64,000 bases of DNA from Rhodosporidiobolus odoratus (taxonomy: Eukaryota; Basidiomycota; Microbotryomycetes; Sporidiobolales; Sporidiobolaceae): contig JAOANU010000004.1 in the NCBI GenBank assembly GCA_034387635.1, positions 1,178,001 to 1,242,000 of the forward strand, given 5' to 3'. The notes under the pieces are model-generated. The model was not told the origin of the DNA and did no database searches. It worked only from the letters and a program-made list of their open reading frames with translations. A program made the translations under genes and the position numbers. How positions within the stretch are numbered: position 1 is the first letter of the stretch; every line of letters starts with the position of its first letter. Below are positions 53,777-63,173 of this stretch, piece by piece.

Positions 53777-56299
53777 CTACTGTATCCGCCTGAGCACCGC
53801 AAAGCTCTCGACATGGTGGGACGCGGAGAAAAAGTCCGCCCCCTTGCACGTTTCGATGCGGTATCCTCCAGACGACAGCGTCGACGACGATGAAGACGCT
53901 TCTGAGCTCTTGCGCACCAGGTAGCCGATGTCCCGAGCTTGTGTCCGAACGTTGCAAGAGATGTAAACGATTGAGGCGGGACCAAAACGCAAAAGTTGGT
54001 CCTGTTTTTCCCGCAGGTTGGATCAGTCATTCATCCTCAGGGTCGACAAGAGAGCGTGTCAAACGTACGAGGAATAGGTCGTCGCAGCCCTTTCTAGGAG
54101 GGTCGATGATGCAGACACTTCGAGCAGAAGGGAAGGTGATGTCCTGCGAGCAGGATAGGTTCAGTACAAATGTGGCATTTGACAGTGTGCCTTCGAGGAG
54201 CAAGGGACGGGCGAGAGGGACACGAGGATAAACCTGGGAAGAGAAGAAGAACGAAGACGAACCTTGAAGATCGCCTCGGCTTTGCCATCCCGGAATCCGA
54301 CCTCTCCCCTGCCTTCGCCCTTGTTGAACTCGGCATTCCTCTTCGCCCACTTGATACTCGCCTTGTCGATTTCGACACCCTCGACCTTGTCAAACAAGTC
54401 AGCCAAGGAAATCGCGAACAAGCCGGAACCGGTGTACGCGTCGACGAGGAACCGCTCCTCCTCTTTCCCGTCGACTACTCGTCGAGGTCCAATCGCCTCT
54501 TTGACAGTGTCCATGAGGGAAGGAAGGATAGAGGAGTTGTTCTGGAAGAAGGAGCCGGCTTGTTGCTCGAATTCGATGGTACCGACTTGTTCGCGAACAG
54601 TCGCATGGTGGTCGGTAATGCAGATGTGGGCTTCGCTGGAGGGGACGTAGGGAACAGGCTTGGAGACTTGAGAAGGGTCACGAGAGGGGAGAGAATCGCG
54701 GAGGAGGAGAGTCGCGCCTCGCTTGTAAGCGGCGAGGTTGCTGTCGGCGCAAAAGGCAAAGCTCAGTACGCGAGAGACGAAGGCGCTAAGGGACAGTACG
54801 CACGTTTTGACCTTCTCTCGCTCAATTGGCAAGGCGGAGTTGATTACCGAAGAGGCAATCGGGCACTCCTCAATATCCACCAACATCTTCCTTCCCTTCT
54901 GTTCGAACCCAATTCTGAGTTGCCACTCGCTCCGCTTCTTCTCCTGCGCCTTCTGAACTTCCTCCTCACTGACGCCCTTTTTCCGTCCCCCTCGAGGGTT
55001 CGAGGTAGGCGGAGTGTCGAAATGAGGTGTGAGTTTGGTGCGGTAGCCGTATTGTAGAGGAGAAGGGAGGGTGGGGCCGATGGAAGGGACGAGAGACGAG
55101 GGGAGACCGGAGAAATTGGCAAAAGCGCGGCGAACGACGTCTTGCTTGAGTTCGAGTTGCTTCTCGTAGGAAAGGGGTTGGTACTATAGAAAGGCCTGCG
55201 TCAGTAATGACCCCGTACGCTTGACCTTGCGTGCCCCGTAGACATGGGCAAACCGGTGTCCTTCGTAGATCGCAAGGGCCACTTTGGTTGCCGGTGGAGG
55301 TGGGCGATGGAACGAGAACCGCAGAGAAGGGGGCATGAAGCCAAACGCACCTGGCATCCTGAGCATCTTCCGTAGTACCTACACTGTACCCTCGGGCCGA
55401 ACTTGTTCCTCGCTTCCTGCAGCTCCTTCTTGCCTTGCTCGCTCAGCTTCTTCTCCGTCTCGAGCTCCGGCACCACTTCTCCCTTCGCAAGCGCTCGCTC
55501 GGGGCTCTTCTCGAGGATCTCGAGTAGGTCGCCGTGTGACAGGAAGAGCTCAGGCTCGTGGCGGTGAATGTGCACGCGGACGAGCTCACCGGGCAGCGTG
55601 AAGGGGATGGTAAGCAGGCGGGTCGGGGCGGTTTCGGAAGCGGGAGTGAGCAGAGCGAGACCGTCGCCTGCAGAAGCGCAGAGCATTGAGCGCATTGAGA
55701 AGCGGATCGGGGTGTGCAGAAGGGCCCCATCGTTCCGTACGAGGAAGCGAAGAAAACGTACCGTGATCGCTAATCCCGACGACCTTGATCTCTACATCCT
55801 TCCCATTTGCATCCTTCCCCCATTCCTTGACCGCCTCCTCGTAAGCGTCCCACCCGTCCTCGCTGACCTTCTTCTCGAGCTCCTTAACCCTTACCTCACC
55901 CAGCAACTCGATAATGTCAAATGCAGCTGCTTCTTCCGCGCCTCCGGGTTTCGGCGGCTTGACTTTGCGCCCTCGGACTTTCTTGGCCTTCTTGAATGAC
56001 GTAGAGTTGGCTTGCGGAGGTTGTTTGGCCGAAGAAGCGACGGCGGAAGTGGAGGCTTCTACAGCAGCAGCGGGCTTGGGTAGAGTCGTAGCTACGTGCT
56101 GCTCGTCCGTGGCAAGCTTGAGGCGCTTCGCGTCATGCGCTACGGTGGTGTCGCCTAGAGATGCTGCTGCTGGCACTGGCGGAGGAGGTGAAGTCGAGTG
56201 AGCTCGTTTGGGAGGCGCGTCGGCGGACATGGCGCAGAAGGGTCCGTATGATGGTGTTCTTCGTACAGCAAGCAAGCCTCGAATGCCCCGCTGAAGCAT
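53777..56299 (-). CDS. TRM2: tRNA (uracil-5-)-methyltransferase (m5U54), Trm2/TrmA family
   Basis: SAM-dependent methylation of U54 in the tRNA T-loop. The N-terminus (56299) reads MLQRGIRGLLAVRRTPSYGP and looks mitochondrial; a second Met at 56230 (MSADAPPKRAH) would give a cytosolic/nuclear form. Next: Ala-rich linker with KKVRGRKVKPPK; GDGLALL; a TRAM-like beta region (RLLTIPFTLPGELVRVHI); CRYYGRCSGCQYQ; YGYRTKLTPHF; VDIEECPIA; QAGSFFQNNSSIL (the family FFQxN); VDAYTGSGLFAISLA (SAM site); VEIDKASIKWAKRNAEFN; VCIIDPPRKGC; IVYISCNVRTQARD with the catalytic cysteine; ADFFSASHHVESFAVL. Six or so exons. All catalytic landmarks are intact. The stop codon is at 53777-53779, converging with the decayed glycosyltransferase copy. 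Confidence 0.93.
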
Positions 56300-56990
56300 T
56301 CACCGGTTGAGTGACAACGATTCTGAGCTCGACCGTGAAGCCGCGGAGGCGCGACGCGGCTGCCAATCCCGTCAGGTGCATTCTGCCCTGGTTCAGGTGG
56401 CAAGCAGATGAACCTAGACTCGGAAGAGCGCGGCGGCGTCCGGATTGGCATACCGCGTCGCGTCCCAACCACTTTCTCGAGCGGAGGAGCAGAAAAAGTT
56501 GCGAGCCAATGACCGTGAAGGCGACACGACGCCAGTCTCGCTGTGGTCAACAAGCAAACGTCCAGCACGTATGGCAAGCGAGAGCACGAAGCAGATCTTC
56601 GCGACAGAAAACATGACCCCAGAACCTCGACATGGTTGCAGTACAAAAGGACAGAGGGGACAAAGAGACAGCCACGCCATGGATCTGCAGAACAACAGGA
56701 CCAGGTCAGTGCTCGTCACGCAGTCATACAGGATCATACAATGACAAAGGACGCCGAGCCTCGATGTGCCAGGGAAAGAGAGTCGAGTAGGAGAAGGACA
56801 GGAAAACGCATGTGTGGTCGTCGCTTAGAAGACAAGAGCTGCACAGGTAGGGAGATAAGGGCGTGTTGGGTCAGCAAAAAAGGTACAGGCCGTTCAATGG
56901 GACCGGTATCTCTCCTCCCACCCTGCCTATCCAGCCAGTCTTCCCTCGTTCCCTTCGCATTGACACAGGCAACCCATTGTCAGTTAGCAC

Positions 56991-57060
56991 CAGCTGGTAA
57001 AGCCAGGCTGGCCTAGTTTAAATTATCCAGCCTGGTGCCCCAGGCTTTTCGGCCCAGCTG
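56991..57060. repeat. Nested inverted repeat (hairpin)
   Basis: Outer arms cagctgg (56991-56997) and ccagctg (57054-57060) enclose inner arms ccaggctgg (57003-57011) and ccagcctgg (57028-57036), which have an AT-rich loop. It could be a small structured RNA, a terminator-like fold, or a remnant of an inverted-repeat element. No flanking duplication found. Confidence 0.5.
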
Positions 57061-57185
57061 TCACCAGTGAAGCTGTTACAATAGCTTAGACGTAGCAGAA
57101 TGCTACGCATCAAGCCCATGAGGCTGTCAGGAGGACCGTGTTCCGCAGGGAGAGAGGAGAAAGCCAGAAAGTCACCTCATGGCTG

Positions 57186-57186
<1 letters not shown>

Positions 57187-57222
<36 letters not shown>
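57187..57222. repeat. Poly-C tract, 36 bp
   Basis: Uninterrupted run of 36 C, flanked by ctga on the left and acccaagg on the right. Such G/C homopolymers form G-quadruplexes or i-motifs and are length-unstable; the exact count depends on sequencing accuracy. Confidence 0.9.
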
Positions 57223-58826
57223 ACCCAAGGGTTGACCGTCTCCCTTACTATACTGCTCTCGACATGAGGCAAGTTTGGCATGACACTCTAAAGACCTCCT
57301 GGGTCACGAAAGAGGTCCTGTCCTACAGTCCGACAGCTTGGACAGACCTGAGAAGGGTAGAAAAAGGACACCTGTGAGCGCGGCACCTGTCTGACACATG
57401 CACGGTGAAGGGCTATGGTTGAGCAAGGGAGCTACTAGTGGGCGTCTCTAGCCCCTGTGAAGTCAGTCATATCGGAGCTCGACTACTCACCCACGGTAAC
57501 CTCCTGCCATGCACCCAGATCTTGCTCTGCCTAGTATGTGATGCCGTATGCACTAGGCAATGCCCAAACACCCAACGAGGCTGTATCTTGTGCTTGTCAG
57601 CCTTCAGTGGTCATGCCCGACCTAATAATCAAGATGACCTCGACGAGACAGTGCAAATTGAGAAGGTCGATTTCTTTGCATCCCGGTTCTGCGGGGGTGG
57701 AGAACTGGCGCTAGCGGGCTGAGGCTTCAAGAGCTACTGCAGCACCCGCAAGTCGCGCAGTTTTCACTCTTTGCCTTGCTTGGTGCAGCCCACCCCAATG
57801 CCTACACCACCTACTTGTGCGTAGTACCCGTATGATCCTCCTCTGTGCAAAGTCTGTGTTTGGCGATGGTAGCTGTCATCGCTCCGCTATCATACCTGGT
57901 ATGTTACCAATTAGCCTCGCTCCAGCCTGTTGTATACCATTGTCCACTTTGTTGTCAAGCCACACCTCTTACCAATAGTCTCCTATAAAAGCCGTAGCCT
58001 TGTCCTTCTTCCTTCTCCTTCAGCTTCTACTCCCCCCAGTCTCATGAAACCCGAGACCACCTTCAGAGGCACTTCTTCTCGAGAAAAGTTCCTTTTCCTC
58101 GACTCGACTTGACTCTTCCTCTTGACTCCCTTCGCCTTCCCTACGACTAGTCTCGCCCTCAAGACACTTCAGGAAGCTCACTAAGAATTCCGACCTCTGA
58201 GCGACATCTTCAAGCTTGTGACCCCTTCAAACTGTTTCGCGCCTTGACCCGTAACTATGGATTGCTACCATCAGGCTGTAGCTCGAAGCCATGCCAGAGA
58301 AGAGGGAAAATGTCTGCGTGGCGTGAACGTGTTCCGGTGGAGGGACAGGAGGCTGGAGGGGTCCGCGGTAATGTGACTGCAAACGTCAGTAAGGTGAAGC
58401 GCAATGTGTGCTAGTTGCGCAATCAGAAGGCCTTGAGCCGTCAGCAGGATGGCCGACGGAAAACAGGATTGACCTTGCCAAACCCGAGCGTGCGACAGGG
58501 GCACGAAGGGAGCAGCAAGGGGAGCAGTCACTTCGTGCCCTGGTCTCACTTCACGCGCAGATTTGCTGTGAACGAAAACAACACCTAAATCGACGCTGAA
58601 AATTGCCTGCCAGCAACCTACACCGGCGGCCTTTCGAGTCTTTCAGTGCCAGCTAGTGTGAGGTTTGAAGTCCCTGCTCAGCAGGGAGAGAGAGAGGCAA
58701 GCGGTAAAAAACGTGTAATACGTAGGTATGGCAACCGGGTACAACGAAAGTGCAAAAGTTGGCAGGTGACCAAGAGAGGAAAGCGACACAAAGACAACAC
58801 GGGTACAACAGTCGTGGAGGAGAGTC

Positions 58827-59355
58827 ACACAGAACAAGCGAGGAGGAGAAACACTAGAGCATAGCAGCCCAGAAACCGGCCAAATATGGGTCCGGGAGTG
58901 CCCGCATACGGGTATCCCTTACACGGGTAGGTCCCGAACCCGGACCCGAACCCGCATGGGCAGGGGCGAATCGTAAGGGGCCCGTATTCGGGATTCTTGG
59001 TACATTGCAATTGATGCTTTGTGTCTACCTCTTCCGTGCTCCTGCTGCCTTGAACGTGACAACTCTAGAAAGCTTAGAGAGCCGCAAAGTCAAGTTTGCT
59101 GCCTCTCCCTCTTGTCCTTCCGCTCTCGCTTTCTTTGCTCTCTCATTGGCCCGTGCACGCCCAAATACGGGCCCGAACAACCCCAGAAATGGGGATCCGG
59201 GGCCCAGAATGCTTGCCCGGACCCGGATTTAGCTGAGGGTGGAAACATGGCCCCGGATTACCCAATCCGCCGTATTCGGGGTCCGGGCTCCGGGCTGCTA
59301 TGCTCTAAGAAACACACAGAACAAGCGAGGAGGAGAAACACACAGAACAAGCGGG
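58827..59355. repeat. 26-bp tandem repeat interrupted by the MITE
   Basis: The unit acacagaacaagcgaggagg plus agaaac occurs at 58827-58852 (before the element), again from 59314 and partly from 59340. If the element and one copy of its 8-bp duplication are removed, the copies join in perfect 26-bp register, which supports the inferred insertion point. Confidence 0.85.
58847..59315. mobile_element. Non-autonomous hAT-type MITE (453 bp) with 8-bp target site duplication
   Basis: Element 58855-59307. Terminal inverted repeats are perfect over 16 bp: tagagcatagcagccc at 58855-58870 and its reverse complement at 59292-59307. It is flanked by the 8-bp duplication agaaacac at 58847-58854 and 59308-59315. 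An 8-bp duplication and a terminus of the form YARNG are hallmarks of the hAT superfamily. The interior holds many CCCG/CGGG-containing strings near both ends (for example ccgaacccggacccg near 58935 and cgggtccgg-like strings near 59275), like the subterminal transposase-binding repeats of hAT elements. No transposase frame is present, so it must be moved by an enzyme encoded elsewhere. Perfect ends suggest recent movement. Confidence 0.92.
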
Positions 59356-59461
59356 AAAAGATTACCTGCGCTTCTTGGCTGACGACAGAGAGGATGAAAA
59401 GGCGGAGGTGGCGCACAGGAGACGGGGAGAAAGTGGAATGTACAAAACGAACAGTCAGTTG

Positions 59462-60631
59462 TCACATGTGAGTGTTGGGGTCACGGGGAGAGAAGGGGAA
59501 GGGACCACGAGTTGGAGAACGTGGAAGGTGGGGTGAGCAGGAATGGTCAAAAGCATTGTAGGAGGGGTGTGGAGAAGGGGCAGGTACGGGGCTCGGCAAG
59601 AGGTAACGGCGCCGCTGGTGATCACGAGACGACGGCGAGACAGACAGGGTGTGACGCACAGAGGGAGTTGGAGGTACTAATGAGAGACTCTCACTCCTGT
59701 AGCCCTGTGCATCAGCAGAGCTACTTCCCACTCCAGGCAGGGCAACCGTTCTAACACCTTGCTCGACCTTCTCAATCGCCCCTTCCTTCATCTCCACATC
59801 CACAATTCCCGACGCTCCGGTCAAATCTGGGAGGGTAGATTCTCTTGCAGCGTTTGTGCTGGGAGAGTGAGACGGCCTACCGAAAGTGGCGAGGCCAGGA
59901 AGTGGACGAGCTGAGAGTGGGGAGTTGAGGGGGTTCTGCGGCGCGCTTGGAACAGGTATAGTCGACGCAGAGACAGCGACGGAGGAGACAAGGGGAGGCA
60001 GAAGCTTTGGAGTTGAGGGATGGGCGGCAAAATCACGGGAGAATGGAAAGGTTCCGGATCCGAAGGGGATCACGCCAGCAATGCCAGAGGGGGGAAGACC
60101 GGGTTCACTGTATGGCTGAGCTTTCGCCGTTGCGGTTGCGGGGGTAGAGGGCGCCACTGCACGCATGAGTTGATCCTTTTCCTCCAAGCAGAATAGTCCG
60201 TGTTGCGGTAGAAGGAGAGCTGAGGTGACCGCTTTCCAAACCGCCCTATGCTGTGGCAGGTGAGCCAGCACAGGTTCAGGGTTGAAGGTGGTGTGGTTCC
60301 ATAGGTCGAGCGAGTCGAGGAAGAAGAGGCGCTTGCCGGGGCGGGGGGTTTCGAGGCGCTCCGCCATCGGCCAGTCTCGGGGTGACAGGTTGTTGTGCTG
60401 TGGAGAGTAGTCCAGCTTGAGCTCAAGCTTAACGGACACCGTGCTGATTCGGACAGACCCTAAGACTGAGTCTGTTTGTGCCGTCGGGCATATGCTTCTT
60501 GAGCCTGAACACGATAGTCCGTGCTCCAGCTGCCTTGGCATCGGCGGTATCGAGGGCGAGTAGACGGCTACGGGGCTCTCCCGGTGAGCAAGTGGAGATG
60601 GATTGAAAGGAAAGTGAAGCAGGGCGTACAT
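59462..60631 (-). CDS. Hypothetical Ser/Pro-rich protein, uncertain gene model
   Basis: A 389-residue open frame. The first part, with KRLFFLDSLDLWNHTTFNPE, VLAHLPQHRAVWKAVTSALL and QHGLFCLEEKDQLMRAV, has the residue mix of a folded protein; the rest is Ser/Pro-rich and disordered. The frame upstream of residue 60 is less convincing, and another minus-strand segment at 60847-61029 (VVLWKGDKEYIGAAQYYFTE) looks coding too. A multi-exon gene from about 61030 to 59462 is likely, but I could not fix the joints. In another frame near 60540-60480 there is ARTIVFRLKKHMPDGTNRLS, which may be the true preceding exon. No family recognised. Confidence 0.35.
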   Translation of the reverse strand: MYALLHFPFNPSPLAHRESPVAVYSPSIPPMPRQLEHGLSCSGSRSICPTAQTDSVLGSVRISTVSVKLELKLDYSPQHNNLSPRDWPMAERLETPRPGKRLFFLDSLDLWNHTTFNPEPVLAHLPQHRAVWKAVTSALLLPQHGLFCLEEKDQLMRAVAPSTPATATAKAQPYSEPGLPPSGIAGVIPFGSGTFPFSRDFAAHPSTPKLLPPLVSSVAVSASTIPVPSAPQNPLNSPLSARPLPGLATFGRPSHSPSTNAARESTLPDLTGASGIVDVEMKEGAIEKVEQGVRTVALPGVGSSSADAQGYRSESLSLVPPTPSVRHTLSVSPSSRDHQRRRYLLPSPVPAPSPHPSYNAFDHSCSPHLPRSPTRGPFPFSPRDPNTHM

Positions 60632-60846
60632 AGTGTCAGTTGTGCTGCTCTGGTCGGCCTATCTAGCTATGAGGGTGGCTTCGCCGGCGAATCTTGCCAA
60701 GTCTTCAGCATAATCCTGCAGAGGGGACAGGTGAGGGGCTCGTAGAGACGAGTAGTCAGATCAAACGCACGATCAACCCGTTGCTCCCCATGCCTCACAC
60801 TTCGAGCACCTGGCAATTGTTCAACAAGAACAGCACCTCCATCTTT

Positions 60847-61029
60847 TCACGAAATCAGGTTGACTTCGTCTCCTCCTACAACCGACTCTCCGCTGCTTGT
60901 CTGCCTGAGACAGGCAACGTGAGGCTTGCCGATATGTTCCTCTGTAAAGTAGTATTGTGCGGCGCCGATGTATTCCTTGTCACCTTTCCAAAGTACTACG
61001 TGAGGGCATGAGCGCGATACGACGAGCAT
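60847..61029 (-). CDS. Possible upstream exon of the uncertain gene
   Basis: Minus-strand segment with VVLWKGDKEYIGAAQYYFTE and GKPHVACLRQ, followed downstream by a potential gtgagg donor near 60790 and a further Cys-containing string (EPLTCPLC, near 60735). Composition looks coding rather than random. It probably belongs to the gene ending at 59462; the connection is inferred. Confidence 0.3.
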   Translation of the reverse strand: MLVVSRSCPHVVLWKGDKEYIGAAQYYFTEEHIGKPHVACLRQTSSGESVVGGDEVNLIS

Positions 61030-61441
61030 ACATCAGAGCAGAGGAAGCAGAGATCAGAGATTGTCCTTCAAGGAAAGAGAAGAAAAGGGAGAAAGGAAGG
61101 AAGCGACAGCTGTCAGATTTGCTCGTTATACGCAATCAAGTCAACTCAGCACAACAGCAGCAGAGCGGGGACGATGCAGACATGACGACATGCGGGTGCA
61201 CGGGTAAGAGATCCGGGCATAGAAGAAGGGAGGACCGAAACCTTTCCAGTTGCAGTACAAAAAGAAGGGTTGCAGTAGACGACCACGGGGTCCCTACGAG
61301 ACACAAGCTGCACAACGGACGGGAAGAGGCGCAGACATGTCAGCACAGGCTCACATGTCAAGGCTGGGAGACGAAGGAGGGAGAGGAGTAGGATGCAATG
61401 GAGCGGAGCGGAAACACACCGGAATACACGCGCTTGTCCGC
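61030..61441. other. Intergenic, about 410 bp
   Basis: 3' side of the eL42 gene. Purine-rich on the plus strand near 61065-61100. No gene recognised. Confidence 0.35.
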
Positions 61442-62103
61442 TTAGAACACAAGCGCTTGACCCTTTTGCTTCTTGTCACCACCGAGCTCGAAGTGCTTGC
61501 AGCGCTTGAGAGCCATCTGCATCTTGTACTTGCAAACCTATTGATGGGAACGCGGTCGACGATGAGGAGAGGCAGGCACAGGAAAGGAAGGGGAAGGAAG
61601 GAGATGAGGAAAGGAAGGAACAGGAAAGGAAGGGAAAGAAGGACAAGAGAAAAAGAGGAACACCAAAAGTCAGCTCCCGTTCCCGCCGCACTTATCTGAG
61701 GCAGACCCCTCCGGCTCCGTGTAATGGACAACAAGCGAGAGAGGGGAAGGGGAGAACGTACAGTGCACTCAAGACGGAGGACAACCTTCTTGGTGGTCTT
61801 CGCCTTCTTGTGGAAAACCGGCTTGGTCTGACCACCGTAACCTGTTCACCCGCCGAATCACACAGCATCACACCGCACACGACGCACAGCGCACACACAG
61901 AGAGAGAGCGGAGTCAGCCACTCCCAAAGTAGGAAGGAGAAAAGGAAAGGAGACGAACCGGACTGCTTCCTGTCGTAACGACGCTTTCCCTGAGCAAAGA
62001 GCGAGGCCTTGCCAGTCTTGTACTGGGTCACCTTGTGAGGGGTGTGCTTCCTGCACTGCTTGCCCTTGCAGTAGGTCCGGCGGGTCTTGGGGACGTTGAC
62101 CAT
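61442..62103 (-). CDS. RPL42: Ribosomal protein eL42 (L36a/L44)
   Basis: Small zinc-binding protein of the 60S subunit near the E site. Exons 62103-61959, 61841-61762 and 61537-61442 join to 106 residues, the same length as in yeast. The sequence [74 protein letters not shown] is diagnostic. The four zinc-binding cysteines (two near residues 12-17, two in CKYK and RCKH) are kept. The residue known to govern cycloheximide sensitivity (56 of the mature protein) is proline, the sensitive form, in TKPVF. The ATG follows directly on a tttctag acceptor, and a GAAACCGACAAG|gttagt donor lies at about 62500, so the gene probably has a ~395-nt intron in its 5' UTR. That intron contains the poly-G/C tract. 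Confidence 0.96.
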
Positions 62104-62129
62104 CTAGAAAGTCGGAGGACAGGGACCAG

Positions 62130-62162
<33 letters not shown>

Positions 62163-62510
62163 TCGGCAAGAAACGTGGGCGACGAGGGCGTTGATCAAGA
62201 GACCGCGGTGTACGAGACGTAATGAGATAGATGGCGGAGACAGGCCGAAAGTGTGCGGCGGAGGGAACGAGGCAGGTGGAGGGCGGGTCGAGCGGAGTAA
62301 GGTGGATATCGAAATGTCGAATGAGGGAACGCAAGCGGGACGGCGAGGCGAGGTGGCAACAGGGGGATTCAAGACAATCGTCAGCTTCCGTCGCCGCATA
62401 CCGCCTCCATCGCTACAACCACTTCATAGCGATTCAATACGGCCAAGTCGGCAGGAGGGGGAACTCGGTGACAACAAGTCGCGGTGCAGCGGCACTAACC
62501 TTGTCGGTTT
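62104..62510 (-). promoter_or_regulatory. eL42 5' UTR intron and leader
   Basis: Predicted from the acceptor touching the ATG and a good donor (gttagt) near 62498 after the short leader exon gaaaccgacaag. First introns in the leader are common in ribosomal protein genes. Plus-strand frames here are shadows. Confidence 0.55.
62129..62158. repeat. Poly-G tract, 30 bp (C on the eL42 strand)
   Basis: Thirty consecutive G on the plus strand, about 25 bp upstream of the eL42 ATG, within the predicted 5' UTR intron. On the transcript strand it is poly-C right before the acceptor region and may serve as a polypyrimidine tract. Length may be affected by sequencing. Confidence 0.85.
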
Positions 62511-63173
62511 CCTGTAAATTCGACAGCAGCAACGGTCAGCACTGCGCCCTCACAGCTGTACCGGAGAAGGGTGATGCGGCTGCCTGAGCTTGCCCGCCGG
62601 CGTTGACCTGGCAGCATTTCCCCTAGGGCTTCTGTAGCGCTGTGATGCGTCCTAAGCCCTGTCTCCTACCCGCACTAGCCTGGCTCCGCCCGCGCAACGC
62701 TAGGAAACAGCGATTTCCCCTTCTAGCAATATCCCGCCTCGACCTTGATTCGCCCCCAGTTCCCCTATACCCGCTTGGGCCCGCCTTTCGACTGGCCCAA
62801 CCACTGAGTTTACTCCTTCTGAACGTTGGCCAACCGTTTACAGCGGCTCACGAGCGAGTTGACGGGTGATTGAAGGTGCGAGGCAAAAGTTGGTGAGAGA
62901 GGGCGAGAGCAGCGATGTCGAGGGGTAAAGGTGGTACGGGAGTGTAGCCGGATGCTGAGAGTAGCTGTCGTGGGGCTGAGGATGTTTACTAACCTAGGAA
63001 GTTGGCGAGGAGACTTGCAACCTGGCGAAGGCCAAAAGGCTTCCTCTTCTCTCCGACTCCGGAATCTACCTTCATCTGTTATTCGCTCTTCTATGGCTCA
63101 TCTGTAGGCTAAAGCTACTCAAGATTGTCTTGATTACCTACACGGCCTTCACTAGCTACAAGCGTCGAGCGCG
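62511..63173. promoter_or_regulatory. Divergent region, eL42 promoter / right-edge gene promoter
   Basis: About 660 bp. Holds the eL42 promoter and the upstream region of the plus-strand gene at 63174. Nothing else recognised; no clear TATA box. Confidence 0.4.

Larger units (their letters stand above)
56300..58854. other. Gene-poor region before the MITE
   Basis: About 2.5 kb without a supported gene. It includes a nested hairpin near 56991-57060 and a 36-C homopolymer (both listed separately). The plus strand at 58000-58250 is pyrimidine-rich (leader-like) but no coding exon follows. Frames near 57438-57722 and 58646-58864 lack family features. Confidence 0.4.

Noticed and set aside
56980..57130. 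Considered as a tRNA gene
   Set aside because: It has no acceptor-stem pairing, no A/B box strings in the right spacing and no recognisable anticodon loop.
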